Origin: Streptomyces clavuligerus
GTDB lineage: Bacteria > Actinomycetota > Actinomycetes > Streptomycetales > Streptomycetaceae
Length of the DNA stretch: 64,000 nucleotides
Reading direction: 5' to 3'
Assembly: GCF_005519465.1 (NCBI RefSeq)
Contig: NZ_CP027858.1
Span: 2,356,001-2,420,000, forward strand
The first letter of the stretch is position 1, and each line of letters begins with the position of its first letter. The position numbers and the translations under genes are program-made. Positions 45,517-55,381 of this stretch are shown piece by piece. Under the pieces are notes generated by a model that had not been told where the DNA came from, did no database searches, and was given only the letters and a program-made list of their open reading frames with translations.

Positions 45517-46578
45517 TCACTCGTCCGTGCAGGTCTTCCCGCCGGTCGCCTTCACCGTCGCGCAGGCGGTCGCCGTCGCGCCCTCGGGCACCGAGGTCAT
45601 CGCCGTGAACGCGTTGCCGCCCGCGTCGACGACACCCTTCTGGAGTCCCGCGCCGCCGGTGCTGACGTCCAGGGTGTCGCCCGGGGTCGCCTCGGTGATC
45701 CGGGCCCACGCGGCACGGCACGCCTTGCTGTAGCGGACCTCCATCGTGGCCCCGCCCACCTTCGCGGAGGAGACCGTGGTGGCGAGGGTGCCGCCGCAGC
45801 CCATGGCCTCCGGGTTCGACCCGGTGCAGGAGTCGCCGGTGCACTTGGTGTCGGCGGACGCGGAGGCGTCGTCGGCCGCCGTCCCCGGGGCCGCGCCCGC
45901 GTCCGCGTTGTCCTTGGCGGTGTTCTTGATCTCGTCCTTGTCCGGTGCGGCGGCGGACCCGGCGGAGGAGCCCGTCAGCGGCTTCGTCGCGGACGCGGGC
46001 TCGGCGTTCTTGTCGTCGCCCCCGCCGAGCAGGACGATCAGCGCGGCGACGACGGCCAGCGCGCCCACGCCGACCGCTCCCGCGAGGAGCCTGCCGCCCT
46101 TGCGTCCGCCGCCGTTCCCGCGCCCGCCGGTCCGGTGTCCGCTGTTTCTGTGGCCGCCACCGCTCTTGCGTCCCCCGGCGGCCCGGCGTCCGCCCCGGCC
46201 CGGACCGCCGGGGGACGCCGGGTCCTGCGCGCTGGGCTCGGGCACCCCCAGCGCCGCGCGGGCCTGGGATATCCGTATCTGTTCCATCGTGCGGTCGTGC
46301 CGGGCCTCGGCGCGGCTCCAGGCCCGCTCAGCCAGCTCCCACAGGGTGGTGAGGTGGAACGGGTCGTTCCCGGTCGCCTCGGCGAGCGCGACGATCGCGC
46401 CCTTCGGCGCCAGAATCCGCCCGTTGAGATAGCGCTCCCACGAGGTCTTGCTGTACCCCGTGCGGTCCGAGACGGCGGCGATGCCCAGACCGCTGCGGTC
46501 GACGAGCCGCCGAAGCTGCTCGACGAAGTCCCGGACTTCCGGATCGAGATCTTCCGGAAGCGCCTTCCAACGAGCCAT
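45517..46578 (-). CDS. XRE-family membrane protein with DUF2690 ectodomain
   Basis: 353 residues. N-terminal XRE helix-turn-helix at about 15-85 (VEQLRRLVDRSGLGIAAVSD, TGYSKTSWERYLNGRILAPK), a Gly/Arg-rich linker, one membrane helix at about 162-185 (GAVGVGALAVVAALIVLLGG), an Asp/Ala linker and a DUF2690 domain at about 235-353 with six or more cysteines (CTGDSCTGSNPEAMGCGG, CTDE end). It should place the DNA-binding part in the cytoplasm and the cysteine domain outside. Function unknown. Confidence 0.82.
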   Translation of the reverse strand: MARWKALPEDLDPEVRDFVEQLRRLVDRSGLGIAAVSDRTGYSKTSWERYLNGRILAPKGAIVALAEATGNDPFHLTTLWELAERAWSRAEARHDRTMEQIRISQARAALGVPEPSAQDPASPGGPGRGGRRAAGGRKSGGGHRNSGHRTGGRGNGGGRKGGRLLAGAVGVGALAVVAALIVLLGGGDDKNAEPASATKPLTGSSAGSAAAPDKDEIKNTAKDNADAGAAPGTAADDASASADTKCTGDSCTGSNPEAMGCGGTLATTVSSAKVGGATMEVRYSKACRAAWARITEATPGDTLDVSTGGAGLQKGVVDAGGNAFTAMTSVPEGATATACATVKATGGKTCTDE

Positions 46579-46880
46579 GGTGGCTGTACCCCCCTCTGTC
46601 CCCCGGCCGCGGCTCTCCGCCCCCGCGTCCGTGCGCCCTGGCCCACCCCGGGCCGCCGCCTCAGTGTCCCATTCGGGAGGTGCGCGTTCCCACTGTCCTC
46701 GGATGCCGACGGAGTAACGGATTCCGACGCCCGGCCGACGGCGCCTGCCCGATAGAGGGGACGGATCGACGGGGGCGGGTCCATGCGACGGACCCGCCCC
46801 TTCCGGCGGAAGGAACGGGTCCGGTGGACGGAACGATCCGGTGGACGGAACGGTCCGGTCGCTGCGGGACGGCGGTCGGC
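46579..46880. repeat. Intergenic region with a 17-base tandem repeat
   Basis: GATCCGGTGGACGGAAC occurs in tandem (about 46817-46860, two full units and part units). The remainder, upstream of the XRE-DUF2690 gene, has no supported gene. Confidence 0.6.
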
Positions 46881-47801
46881 TCAGCGGCCGACGAGGTAGC
46901 GCACCGACTCCTCCAGGAACGGCAGCTCCAGCCAGGGGTTCGGCTGGGCCACCAGCGCGAGCAGGGTGATCGCGACCCCCAGCACGCCGTACGTGATCAT
47001 GTCGGTGAAGCGCGACCGCACGGCGAGCATGCCGACCGACGGCAGCACGCGCCGCAGCACGGCTCCCACGATCAGGGCGACGCCGATGAGGATCGTGCCG
47101 ACGCGGAACGCCTCCGTGAAGAGGTCCAGGCCGACGATCATCAGACCGAGGCCGGTGAGGCCGATCACCACGAGCAGGGGCCACTGCCGGGCGGGCGCGG
47201 GCGCGTCACCGGGCGCGGCCCGGCCACCGCCCTCGGGCCGGGCGGTGTCCGTCGTCAGCGCCGGGGGACGCCGGGAGCCCGCCGACCCCGCCGGACGCTC
47301 CGGCCCATCCGTACCGTCCGCGTCGGCGGCGGCAGGGGCGGCAGCAGCGGCCCGGTCCCCGTCGTCGGCCGTGCCGGTATCGGCACCGGAGCCACCGTCC
47401 GAGGCGGCCGGAGCGGAGTCAGCGCCCGTGCCCGTACCTGTGTCCTTGTCCTTGCCGGACCCGCCACCGGAGCCCCCGGCCGGGCCGGAGCCCGTACCCG
47501 TGCCCTCGGGGGACCCGCCCGCCGGACCGGAATCCGCGCCCGCGTCGGCGCCCCCGTCCGTGCGAGCCGCCGCGCCGGTGCCGGAAGGAGCGGAGCCCGC
47601 GTCCGGACCCGCGTCCGCGTCGACACCGGCACCGGCACCCTCGTCCGCACCGGTCTCCGACGGCCCCTCTGCGGGCCGACCGTCACCGGACCGCGGCGCC
47701 GCAGCACGCTCCGGCTCCGGCGCGCCACCGGACCCGGCGCCCGCCGCGCCCGCGCGCTCCGCCTCGGCGGCCTCGCGGTCCTCGTTCATCCGTACGCCCA
47801 T
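46881..47801 (-). CDS. DUF3017 membrane protein with long disordered N-terminus
   Basis: 306 residues. About 205 N-terminal residues are Ala/Gly/Asp/Ser repeats (GADAGADSGPAGGSPEG). The C-terminal 95 residues form the DUF3017 domain with three membrane helices (WPLLVVIGLTGLGLMIVGL, AFRVGTILIGVALIVGAVL, MITYGVLGVAITLLALVAQP). Start at the ATG 47801 (GAGAGAGG eight bases upstream); the ATG at 47789 is possible. It follows folD closely on the same strand, the usual actinobacterial arrangement. Function unknown. Confidence 0.8.
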   Translation of the reverse strand: MGVRMNEDREAAEAERAGAAGAGSGGAPEPERAAAPRSGDGRPAEGPSETGADEGAGAGVDADAGPDAGSAPSGTGAAARTDGGADAGADSGPAGGSPEGTGTGSGPAGGSGGGSGKDKDTGTGTGADSAPAASDGGSGADTGTADDGDRAAAAAPAAADADGTDGPERPAGSAGSRRPPALTTDTARPEGGGRAAPGDAPAPARQWPLLVVIGLTGLGLMIVGLDLFTEAFRVGTILIGVALIVGAVLRRVLPSVGMLAVRSRFTDMITYGVLGVAITLLALVAQPNPWLELPFLEESVRYLVGR

Positions 47802-47820
47802 CAGGGCAGCCTCTCTCCCG

Positions 47821-48684
47821 TCAGCGCGCCTCGGCGACCGCGCGCTCCGCCGCCTCGACCACATTGACCAGGAGCTGCGCCCGGGTCATCGGACCGACGC
47901 CGCCGGGGTTCGGGGCCACCCAGCCCGCCACCTCGGCCACACCGGGGTGGACATCCCCCACGATCTTGCCGTTCTCGTCCCGGCTGACACCCACGTCCAG
48001 CACCACCGCGCCCGGCTTGACGTCCTCGGGCTTGATCAGGTGCGGTACGCCCGCCGCCGCGACGATGATGTCCGCCTGCCGCAGATGCGAGGCGAGGTCA
48101 CGCGTCCCGGTGTGGCACTGCGTCACCGTCGCGTTCTCCGACCTGCGGGTGAGCACCAGCGGCATCGGACGTCCGATGGTGATCCCACGGCCGACCACGA
48201 CCACGTGCGCGCCCTTGATCTCCACACCGTGGTGGCGCAGGAGCCGCACGATGCCGTACGGGGTGCACGGCAGCGGGCCCTCGACGCCGAGCACCAGCCG
48301 GCCCAGGCTCATCGGGTGCAGCCCGTCCGCGTCCTTCACCGGGTCCATCAGCTCCAGCACCCGATGGGCGTCGATGCCGTCGGGGAGCGGGAGCTGCACG
48401 ATGTACCCGGTGCACTCCGGGTTCTCGTTCAGCTCCCGGACGACCGCCTCGATCTCCTCCTGCGTGGCGGTGGCGGGCAGCTCCCGCTGGATCGACGCGA
48501 TGCCGACCTGGGCGCAGTCGCGGTGCTTGCCGTTCACGTACCAGCGGCTGCCCGGGTCGTCACCGACGAGCAGGGTGCCGAGACCCGGGGTCACCCCCTT
48601 CGCCTTGAGGGCCGCCACGCGGGCGGTCAGATCGGACTTGATCGCTGCTGCGGTGGCCTTGCCATCGAGAATGTGGGCGGTCAT
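47821..48684 (-). CDS. folD: Bifunctional methylene-THF dehydrogenase/methenyl-THF cyclohydrolase
   Basis: 287 residues. Interconverts 5,10-methylene-, methenyl- and 10-formyl-THF, supplying PurN and PurH. The catalytic Tyr/Lys lie in [22 protein letters not shown] and [11 protein letters not shown] line the folate site, and [14 protein letters not shown] is the NADP loop. ATG at 48684. A dyad lies about 95 bases upstream (48779-48800). Confidence 0.95.
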   Translation of the reverse strand: MTAHILDGKATAAAIKSDLTARVAALKAKGVTPGLGTLLVGDDPGSRWYVNGKHRDCAQVGIASIQRELPATATQEEIEAVVRELNENPECTGYIVQLPLPDGIDAHRVLELMDPVKDADGLHPMSLGRLVLGVEGPLPCTPYGIVRLLRHHGVEIKGAHVVVVGRGITIGRPMPLVLTRRSENATVTQCHTGTRDLASHLRQADIIVAAAGVPHLIKPEDVKPGAVVLDVGVSRDENGKIVGDVHPGVAEVAGWVAPNPGGVGPMTRAQLLVNVVEAAERAVAEAR

Positions 48685-48778
48685 ACCCCCATCCTGGCCG
48701 ATGCACCCGCCCCGGTTCCAATCCCGTCCAGGAGCCCGGCCGCCGCGCGGAACCCTCCCGGCCGCCGCACCGGAAGGC

Positions 48779-48800
48779 GATGTTGCACTTGCACAACATC
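48779..48800. promoter_or_regulatory. Dyad upstream of folD
   Basis: GATGTTG / CAACATC perfect arms around CACTTGCA (itself holding TGCACTTGCA-like symmetry), in the divergent region between folD and the membrane protein at 48997. Operator-like; regulator unknown. The rest of 48685-48996 is promoter DNA with an AT-rich patch near 48825-48860. Confidence 0.4.
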
Positions 48801-48996
48801 CCCTCTTCCCTCCCAAAACCGGCTGGACAAAATGTTGATCAAAAATCCACGATGACGGTGAAGAACTGTGGAAACAGCGGAGCGACCGTTCTGAACCGCT
48901 CAGCACCACCCGTATCCGCCCACTACCAGAACCGGGCCCGCCCGATTCCCGCACCGGCAGACTTCACACCGCGTCCCCGACAGAGGAATATCCGCC

Positions 48997-49626
48997 ATGA
49001 GCTTCGGCGACCCGAACAACCCCTACGCCCCGCAGCAAGGAGGAGCGCCGGGACAGCAGCCCGGGCAGCCGGGCGCGGGCCATCCGTACCCGGGGCCGGG
49101 CTATCCGCAGCCGGGCCACGGTTATCCGCAGGCGCCCCCGCTCCAGCCGTACGGAGCCGGCGGGATCGGCGGACCCGGTGGTTTCGCCCCGATGGCGCCG
49201 CTCACCAAGCCGGGCACCGTCAAGGCGGCCCAGGTGCTGATGTGGGTCATCGTCGCCCTCCAGATACTCGGCGCCGTCGTGATGTTCGGACTCGGCGCCA
49301 TGGTGGCCGAGGCGAAGAAGAGCACCGCCGCCGACGACGAAACGGCGAACCTCGCCGAGGAACTCGGCTTCGCCGAAGGGGTCTTCTACGCCTTCGGTGT
49401 CTTCGCGATCCTCTGGCTGATCGTCGCGGTCTTCCTGGCCACCCGGTTCAACTCGGGCGGCAACGGCATGCGGATCACGATCATGATCTTCGGCATCCTG
49501 ACCGCCGTTCTCGCCCTCTACCCCTTCACCATCATGGGGCTGCTGCACCTGGTGCCCGCCATTCTGATCGCCGTTTTCACCGGCAATTCGAATGGTTCGG
49601 CCTGGTTCAACCGGCCCCGGCACTGA
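48997..49626 (+). CDS. Four-helix membrane protein with Pro/Gly/Tyr-rich N-terminus
   Basis: 209 residues. The first 65 are PGQPGAGHPYPGPGYPQPGH-type repeats; then four membrane helices (VLMWVIVALQILGAVVMFGL, FYAFGVFAILWLIVAVFLAT, ITIMIFGILTAVLALYPFTI, LLHLVPAILIAVFT). AGAGGAA precedes the ATG. Resembles DUF4064-like Streptomyces membrane proteins. Function unknown. Confidence 0.75.
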   Translation: MSFGDPNNPYAPQQGGAPGQQPGQPGAGHPYPGPGYPQPGHGYPQAPPLQPYGAGGIGGPGGFAPMAPLTKPGTVKAAQVLMWVIVALQILGAVVMFGLGAMVAEAKKSTAADDETANLAEELGFAEGVFYAFGVFAILWLIVAVFLATRFNSGGNGMRITIMIFGILTAVLALYPFTIMGLLHLVPAILIAVFTGNSNGSAWFNRPRH

Positions 49627-50122
49627 GACGACGACGGGGCCGGGCACCGTTCACCGGCCCCGACCGCCGTTCATCTGCGTTCACCTGCGTTCACCTGCGC
49701 TGCTCGGCGTTGAACGGCACTGAACGGCGCTGAACTCGATCTTCCGGAATCCGCTGAAATCCCCCGGCGATTCGCACTCGATGCGGATGCGAACACTCGG
49801 GCCGTCCCTCCCCGAGGCACCGGGACGCCCGCCGCGAGGCCCCGAATCCCCTGGGCCGACGGCCCCACTGGTCAACGCGTTGTCACAAAGCACGTTGTGC
49901 GGACGTTTATCGGGGGTTCCTACCCTGGCGACGACATCCCGTCGAGCGGAAGCAACCAGGGGAGGGGTCAGCCGTGCAGTACAGCGTCGTGGTGGCCGCA
50001 CCGACCGGCCGCCGCAGTCGTGGTCCCTCGGCGAAACGACTCAGCACCTGTCCACAGGGCCGTGGCCGTGGCCACCGGGCCGCCCTCACCACCGTACCGC
50101 CGTCCGTCCCGGCGCCCGCCCG
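49627..50122. other. Intergenic, repeats and kinase promoter region
   Basis: Short repeats GTTCACCTGC (twice, 49676-49697) and TGAACGGC (three, 49709-49735) form partial dyads. A less GC-rich segment at 49878-49925 with TACCCT at 49920 may be the promoter of the kinase-like gene. No gene is supported. Confidence 0.4.
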
Positions 50123-51532
50123 ATGAGCCTCCACTTCGACTCCCTGGCCCTGCCGGTGCGCCCCGGCTATCGCGTGGGCCCGTGGGAGGTCGGAGAGCCG
50201 ATCGCCACCAGCGCGTTCGCCACCGTCTACGCGGCCCACCGGACCCCGGAGCCCGGCACGGGCCAGTGGGGCCACTGGACCGTCCCCCTGTCGGCCGCGC
50301 TCAAGTTCCTCCCGCCCGGCACCCGTACCTCCGGCCAGCTCCAGCATCTGCGCAGAATCACCGAGCGCGAGACCTCGCTACTGCGCCGGACCGGCGAACC
50401 CCGGCTGATCCGCACCTACGAGATCCGCACGGTCGACGACCCCCGCGAACTCCTGCTGCACGGCGCCACCGCCCTCGTCATGGAACGGGCCGAACGCTCA
50501 CTGGCCGATCTGCTGCGGCTCACCCCGCGCCCGGCCGAAGGCCCCGCCCTGCTCGCCCAGATCTGCGCCGGACTGCGCCAGCTCCACCACGCGGGCTGGG
50601 TGCACGGCGGCCTCAAACCCGGCAATGTGCTGCTGCTGCCCGACGGGACCGTACGGCTCGGCGACTTCCATCTCGCGACCGAGGGACGGCGCACCCCGGC
50701 GGGCACCACCCGGGCCTTCGGCTACGCCCCCGCGCTGACGACCACCGAGTGCACCGCCCCCGAACTGCTCTGGTCCGGTACCGGTGAACGGGTGCAGCCG
50801 CTGCGGCCCGCCGCCGACATCTGGGCCTTCGGGGTCCTCGCCCACCGGGTGCTCACCGGCGCGCTGCCGCTGCCCGGCGACACCCCCGGGACCCGCCGCG
50901 AGGCAACCGTCCAGTACGCGCGCGGCGAGGGCGGCCTGGAGCTGTCGCCCGAACTGCCGGAGAGCTGGCGGGGCATCGTCGGGGACTGTCTGGCCCGGGC
51001 CCCCGAGGCACGCGGGCGGCTCGACACCTCCGCCCTGCTGCGGCGGGTCGAGACGGCCGCGGGCACCGAACGCTCCCCCCGGCTGCCGCGAAGAACCCGG
51101 CTGCGGCCCCGGCTCCGCTCCGGAGCCCGGCTCGGGTCCACCCTGGGATGGAGCGCCGTGGCCGGGGTCGTGATCACCGGGATGCTGACGGGGCTGATGC
51201 TCCAGGACGCGCCGATCGCGAAGGCCGCGGGGTACGACCGCTGCGCCACGGGGGAACTCTGCTTCTTCAGCGAGCACAACGGCCAGGGCGAGATGTGCGC
51301 GTGGTACGAGGACGGACGCGACTGGCACCAGGAGATCAACACCTGTGCCTGGGGCCGGGAGACGGCGCCGCGCTCGGTGCTCAACAACGGGTACGAGGGC
51401 GAGCGGCCCGACGCCCGCTTCTACCAGCACAAGGACTTCAAGGAGCCGGTCGGCTGCCTTCAGCCGCTGGAACGGCGGAACCTGAACGGGAAGGTCATGA
51501 TCCGGTCCGTGAAGTGGCTGCCGAGCTGCTGA
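50123..51532 (+). CDS. Pseudokinase fused to an extracytoplasmic I36 inhibitor-like domain
   Basis: 469 residues. Hanks-type kinase fold at about 15-315: glycine-loop region EPIATSAFATVYAAH, ATP lysine in LSAALKFLPP (K61), catalytic loop HGGLKPGNVLLL where the HRD aspartate is Gly163, and DFH at 181-183 in place of DFG. One membrane helix at about 341-360. The exported 105 residues hold six cysteines (CATGELCFFSEHNGQGEMCA, CAWGRE) and match the peptidase inhibitor I36/SMPI-like family. It is probably a kinase-like receptor that cannot transfer phosphate normally. ATG at 50123 chosen because upstream frame is not protein-like. Confidence 0.82.
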   Translation: MSLHFDSLALPVRPGYRVGPWEVGEPIATSAFATVYAAHRTPEPGTGQWGHWTVPLSAALKFLPPGTRTSGQLQHLRRITERETSLLRRTGEPRLIRTYEIRTVDDPRELLLHGATALVMERAERSLADLLRLTPRPAEGPALLAQICAGLRQLHHAGWVHGGLKPGNVLLLPDGTVRLGDFHLATEGRRTPAGTTRAFGYAPALTTTECTAPELLWSGTGERVQPLRPAADIWAFGVLAHRVLTGALPLPGDTPGTRREATVQYARGEGGLELSPELPESWRGIVGDCLARAPEARGRLDTSALLRRVETAAGTERSPRLPRRTRLRPRLRSGARLGSTLGWSAVAGVVITGMLTGLMLQDAPIAKAAGYDRCATGELCFFSEHNGQGEMCAWYEDGRDWHQEINTCAWGRETAPRSVLNNGYEGERPDARFYQHKDFKEPVGCLQPLERRNLNGKVMIRSVKWLPSC

Positions 51533-51984
51533 CGGGCGCGCAGCGCCGCCGACCCCGCCCGATGGCCTGCCCGGACGGCCGTCCGCCGTCTGTCCGCCGT
51601 CTGTCCACCATCCGGTCCGACGCCCGTCCGTGCCTGTCCGCCGTCTGACGCCGGTCCGGATGGCTCCGTCCGACGTTCCGTGTCCGACGTCCGTTTCCGG
51701 CGTCCTCCTGGCAGCCTCTGACGCCCGCTTGACGCCCCGTTCGCCACTCTGTTCGTCACAGCGTCAGGTATCGCGCCGCTATCGCGCCGCCCTATGTCAC
51801 AGCGCCACCCGTCACGGCGTCCTATGTCACAGCAGGACACCGGCGCGCACGGCGACCACAGGGGAGCCGCCGTCCGCACACCGGCCGAAGGCGGTGCCGG
51901 GGCCATGTCTCCACCGGCCCCGGCACCGCCCTTCAGACTCTCCGGCCCTCGGGCCCTCAGCCTCTCAGCCGTCGTCCGACGGGC
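51533..51984. repeat. Convergent intergenic region with GTCCGCCGTCT-type repeats
   Basis: GTCCGCCGTCTGTCC recurs at 51585-51605 and 51638, with many decayed GTCCGACG units to 51700; CCTATGTCACAGC occurs twice (51791, 51823). The purH/kinase terminator lies at 51890-51930. No gene. Confidence 0.55.
51890..51930. terminator. Strong convergent terminator
   Basis: Perfect 15-base stem GGCGGTGCCGGGGCC / GGCCCCGGCACCGCC with an 11-base loop, 55 bases after the purH stop. Confidence 0.8.
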
Positions 51985-53592
51985 TCAGTGGAAGAAGTGG
52001 CGCGTACCCGTGAAGTACATCGTCACGCCCGCCGCCTTCGCCGCCTCGACCACCTGCTCGTCACGGACCGAACCACCCGGCTGGACCACGGCCCTGACCC
52101 CGGCGGCCGTCAGGATCTCCAGCCCGTCCGGGAACGGGAAGAACGCGTCCGACGCCGCGTAGGAACCCCGCGCGCGCTCCTCGCCCGCCCGCTCGACGGC
52201 CAGCTTGGCCGAGTCGACACGGTTGACCTGCCCCATGCCGACGCCGACCGAGGCCCCGTCCTTGGCCAGCAGGATCGCGTTCGACTTGACCGCGCGGCAG
52301 GCCCGCCAGGCGAAGGCGAGATCGGCGAGACCGGCCTCGTCCAGCGGCTCACCGGTCGCCAGCGTCCAGTTCGCCGGGTCGTCGCCCGCCGCCTGGAGCC
52401 GGTCGGCGACCTGCACCAGCGTGCCGCCGTCGATCGGCCGGGCCTCGACGGGCGCGGCGGGCGCCCCCGCGCAGCGCAGCACCCGGATGTTCTTCTTCCG
52501 GGCCAGCACCTCGACCGCGCCGTCCTCGTACCCCGGGGCGATGATCACCTCGGTGAAGACCTCCGCGACCTGCTCGGCCATCGCCACGGAGACCGGCCGG
52601 TTGACCGCGATCACGCCGCCGAACGCGGACAGCGGGTCGCAGGCGTGCGCCTTGCGGTGCGCCTCGGCCACGTCCGCGCCGGTCGCGATGCCGCACGGGT
52701 TGGCGTGCTTGATGATCGCGACGGCGGGCCCGGCGTGGTCGTAGGCGGCCCGGCGGGCGGCGTCGGTGTCCGTGTAGTTGTTGTAGGACATCTCCTTGCC
52801 GTGGAGCTGCTCCGCCCCGGCCAGCCCGCCCGCACCGTCCACATACGTGAACAGAGCGGCGCCCTGGTGCGGGTTCTCGCCGTACCGGAGCACCTGGGCG
52901 CGCTCGTAGGCGACCCCGATGAAGTCCGGGAAGCCGCCCTCGGCCGCCGACTCGTCGGGGGCGTAGGCGCGGGCGAACCAGGAGGCGACGGCCAGGTCGT
53001 ACGCGGCGGTGTGCTGGAACGCCTCCGCCGCGAGCCGCTTCCGCGCGGCCAGGTCGAAGCCGCCCGCGGCCACCGCGCTGAGCACGTCCCCGTACCGCGC
53101 CGGGCTGGTGACCACGGCGACGGAGGGGTGGTTCTTGGCGGCGGCGCGGACCATCGACGGTCCGCCGATGTCGATCTGTTCGACGCACTCGTCCGGGGAG
53201 GCGCCGGACTCGACCGTCGCCCGGAAGGGGTAGAGGTTCACGACCACCAGGTCGAAGGGCTCGACACCCAGCTCCGCGAGCTGCTCGCGGTGGGATTCGA
53301 GCCGCAGATCGGCGAGAATCCCGGCGTGCACGCGGGGGTGCAGCGTCTTGACCCGGCCGTCCAGGCACTCGGGGAACCCGGTCAGCTCCTCGACCTTGGT
53401 GACCGGGACACCGGCGGCGGCGATCCGCCCGGCGGTCGAGCCGGTGGAGACCAGCTCCACGCCCGCCTCGTGCAGCCCGCGCGCCAGGTCTTCGAGACCC
53501 GTCTTGTCGTACACGCTGACCAGCGCCCGCCGTACCGGACGGCGGTCCGCCCCGGCGTTCGTCGCAGCGGAACCTTGGGCGTCAACAGTCAC
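51985..53592 (-). CDS. purH: Bifunctional AICAR transformylase/IMP cyclohydrolase
   Basis: 535 residues. Last two steps of IMP synthesis. The N-terminal MGS-like cyclohydrolase domain ([46 protein letters not shown]) is followed by the transformylase domain with [13 protein letters not shown]. The GTG at 53592 overlaps the purN stop by four bases (GTGA), so purN-purH is one coupled operon. Confidence 0.96.
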   Translation of the reverse strand: MTVDAQGSAATNAGADRRPVRRALVSVYDKTGLEDLARGLHEAGVELVSTGSTAGRIAAAGVPVTKVEELTGFPECLDGRVKTLHPRVHAGILADLRLESHREQLAELGVEPFDLVVVNLYPFRATVESGASPDECVEQIDIGGPSMVRAAAKNHPSVAVVTSPARYGDVLSAVAAGGFDLAARKRLAAEAFQHTAAYDLAVASWFARAYAPDESAAEGGFPDFIGVAYERAQVLRYGENPHQGAALFTYVDGAGGLAGAEQLHGKEMSYNNYTDTDAARRAAYDHAGPAVAIIKHANPCGIATGADVAEAHRKAHACDPLSAFGGVIAVNRPVSVAMAEQVAEVFTEVIIAPGYEDGAVEVLARKKNIRVLRCAGAPAAPVEARPIDGGTLVQVADRLQAAGDDPANWTLATGEPLDEAGLADLAFAWRACRAVKSNAILLAKDGASVGVGMGQVNRVDSAKLAVERAGEERARGSYAASDAFFPFPDGLEILTAAGVRAVVQPGGSVRDEQVVEAAKAAGVTMYFTGTRHFFH

Positions 53593-54224
53593 AGGAAAAC
53601 TACCTTTCGTCCCTCAATGCGGTGGCCGTGCCGGGCCAGGCGCCCGACGACCTCCACGAGCAGCACGCGCTCGACTTCCTTGATCCGCTCATGCAGAGCG
53701 GCTTCGTCGTCCTCGTCCCGGACCTCGACCGCGCGCTGCGCGATCACCGGCCCGGTGTCGACGCCTTCGTCGACGAAGTGGACGGTGCACCCCGTGACCC
53801 GCACCCCGTACGCGAGCGCGTCACGCACCCCGTGGGCGCCGGGGAAACTGGGCAGCAGGGCGGGGTGGGTGTTGATGTAACGGCCGCCGAAGCGGGCGAG
53901 GAACTCCTTGCCCACGATCTTCATGAAGCCCGCCGAGACCACGAGGTCGGGCCGGTGCTCGGCGGTGGCCCCGGCCAGCGCCCGGTCCCAGGCGTCACGG
54001 TCCGCGTAGTCCTTCACCCGGCACACGAACGTCGGCAGCCCGGCGCGCTCGGCCCGCTCCAGACCGGCGATGCCGTCGCGGTCGGCTCCCACGGCGACGA
54101 CCTCGGCCCCGAGGGCCTCGGCACCGGCGGCGGTCGCGTCGAGGAGGGCCTGGAGGTTGGTGCCCGAGCCGGAGACCAGGACGACCAGGCGGAGGGGGCG
54201 GGCGGAAGGGGGCGGGGAGGCCAC
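53589..54224 (-). CDS. purN: Phosphoribosylglycinamide formyltransferase
   Basis: 211 residues. Formylates GAR with 10-formyl-[18 protein letters not shown] binds the substrate; [16 protein letters not shown] and [16 protein letters not shown] carry the catalytic Asn, His and Asp. I chose the GTG at 54224 (AAAGAGA upstream, family-normal length); an ATG at 54245 is in frame but has no ribosome site. purH follows by overlap. Confidence 0.93.
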   Translation of the reverse strand: MASPPPSARPLRLVVLVSGSGTNLQALLDATAAGAEALGAEVVAVGADRDGIAGLERAERAGLPTFVCRVKDYADRDAWDRALAGATAEHRPDLVVSAGFMKIVGKEFLARFGGRYINTHPALLPSFPGAHGVRDALAYGVRVTGCTVHFVDEGVDTGPVIAQRAVEVRDEDDEAALHERIKEVERVLLVEVVGRLARHGHRIEGRKVVFL

Positions 54225-54589
54225 GGGGGTCTCTTTCTCTCGCATACGGACGCGCGCGCACGGGGGCACACGGATCACCGGTCAGTCGCGGGCGGGCGGT
54301 CTGTCGCAGGGGCGTCCGCGCCCCCTGGGGGACCACCGGGCCCTGCGCAGATCCGGTGCCGAGGACGGAGCTTGCGATTTTGTACGGTCGTACGAATGAC
54401 TCGTCCTCCCCTATACGGGGAACTCTACGAAGAGGCCGACCGTCAGCAACGATACCGGCACACGGGACGGCCCCCACGGGACGGGGGCGTTCACGGGAGG
54501 TAGCGTCAGGGGACACCACCCGTCCCGGAGGCGGGTACCACGACACAAGACCCGAGCGCCAGCGGGTCTGAGGGGAAGACGTTCACCAC
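54225..54589. other. Divergent intergenic region purN / membrane protein
   Basis: Holds a -10-like TACGGT at 54383-54388 within the dyad TACGGTCGTA, the short open frame described next, the small palindrome CCCCTATACGGGG near 54409, and ACGGGACGG repeats. The transcript of the gene at 54590 probably starts here. Confidence 0.4.
54396..54503 (+). CDS. Possible 35-residue leaderless peptide
   Basis: MTRPPLYGELYEEADRQQRY and 15 more residues. TACGGT (54383-54388) ends exactly seven bases before this ATG, the geometry of five other genes here. Against it, third codon positions are only about 65% G/C, low for this genome. It may instead mark the 5' end of the mRNA for the gene at 54590. Confidence 0.25.
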   Translation: MTRPPLYGELYEEADRQQRYRHTGRPPRDGGVHGR

Positions 54590-55369
54590 ATGCGGGACCG
54601 ACGCCGCCGTACGGACCTCCTGTTGCCGCGGGAGCGCCAGTCCACCGACGACAACAACCCCTTCGCCCCGCCGCCGGAGGGCAGGCCCGAGCAGCCGTGG
54701 CAGCCGCGGCGGCCCGCGAACGACGACGAATCCGGCTCCTCCGGCTCTTCCGGTTCTTCGGGCTCCTCCGGCTCTTCCGGAGGTGACTCCGGGGACCAGG
54801 GCGGCCAGCGGGGCGGCTGGGGCAGCCAGTGGAGCAGCCGGCAGCCGGGGCGCTCCTCGGGCGGCGGCTTCGGCGGCCGGCCGGGCGGCGGCCAGCAGGG
54901 TCCGGGCGGCTCCCCGGGGCTGCGCTGGGACCCGACCGACCCCGCCCAGCGGCGGGCGCGCTACGCCCTGCTCGCCGGTATGTGGGCCTTCTTCTTCGCG
55001 ATCTTCGACTTCATGGAGATCGCCCTGCTGCTGGGCGCGCTGTCGGTCTACTGGGGCGTCAGCTCGCTGCGGTCGAAGGAGCGGCGCCCGGGGGCGGACG
55101 CGATCGCCCCGTCCCCGTCCCCGGCCGCAGGAGCGGGTGCGGCGGGCGGCCCGGCGCAGAACGGGAAGCGGGCGCAGCGGACAGCCGCCGTGACCGGCCT
55201 GGTGATGGGCGGCATCGCGCTGGCGATCGTGGCGGTGGCCTACACCGCGCAGATCGTCTACCGGGACTTCTACACCTGTGAGCGGGACGCCCTGACGAAG
55301 GAGGGGCAGATCGCCTGCAATCAGAAGCTGCCGGAGCCCTTGCGGGACGTCTTCGGCGTCAGCAAGTAG
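54590..55369 (+). CDS. Membrane protein with Gly/Ser-rich N-terminus
   Basis: 259 residues. Residues 45-110 are low complexity (ESGSSGSSGSSGSSGSSGG, then GGWGSQWSSRQPGRSSGGG). Three membrane helices follow (LLAGMWAFFFAIFDFMEIAL, LLGALSVYWGVSSL, AVTGLVMGGIALAIVAVAYT), with an exported tail holding two cysteines (FYTCERD, IACNQKLPEP). The ribosome site at the ATG is weak, and a TTG ten codons in is possible. It faces perM tail to tail with 12 bases between. Confidence 0.75.
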   Translation: MRDRRRRTDLLLPRERQSTDDNNPFAPPPEGRPEQPWQPRRPANDDESGSSGSSGSSGSSGSSGGDSGDQGGQRGGWGSQWSSRQPGRSSGGGFGGRPGGGQQGPGGSPGLRWDPTDPAQRRARYALLAGMWAFFFAIFDFMEIALLLGALSVYWGVSSLRSKERRPGADAIAPSPSPAAGAGAAGGPAQNGKRAQRTAAVTGLVMGGIALAIVAVAYTAQIVYRDFYTCERDALTKEGQIACNQKLPEPLRDVFGVSK

Positions 55370-55381
55370 CCGCCTTCTCCC

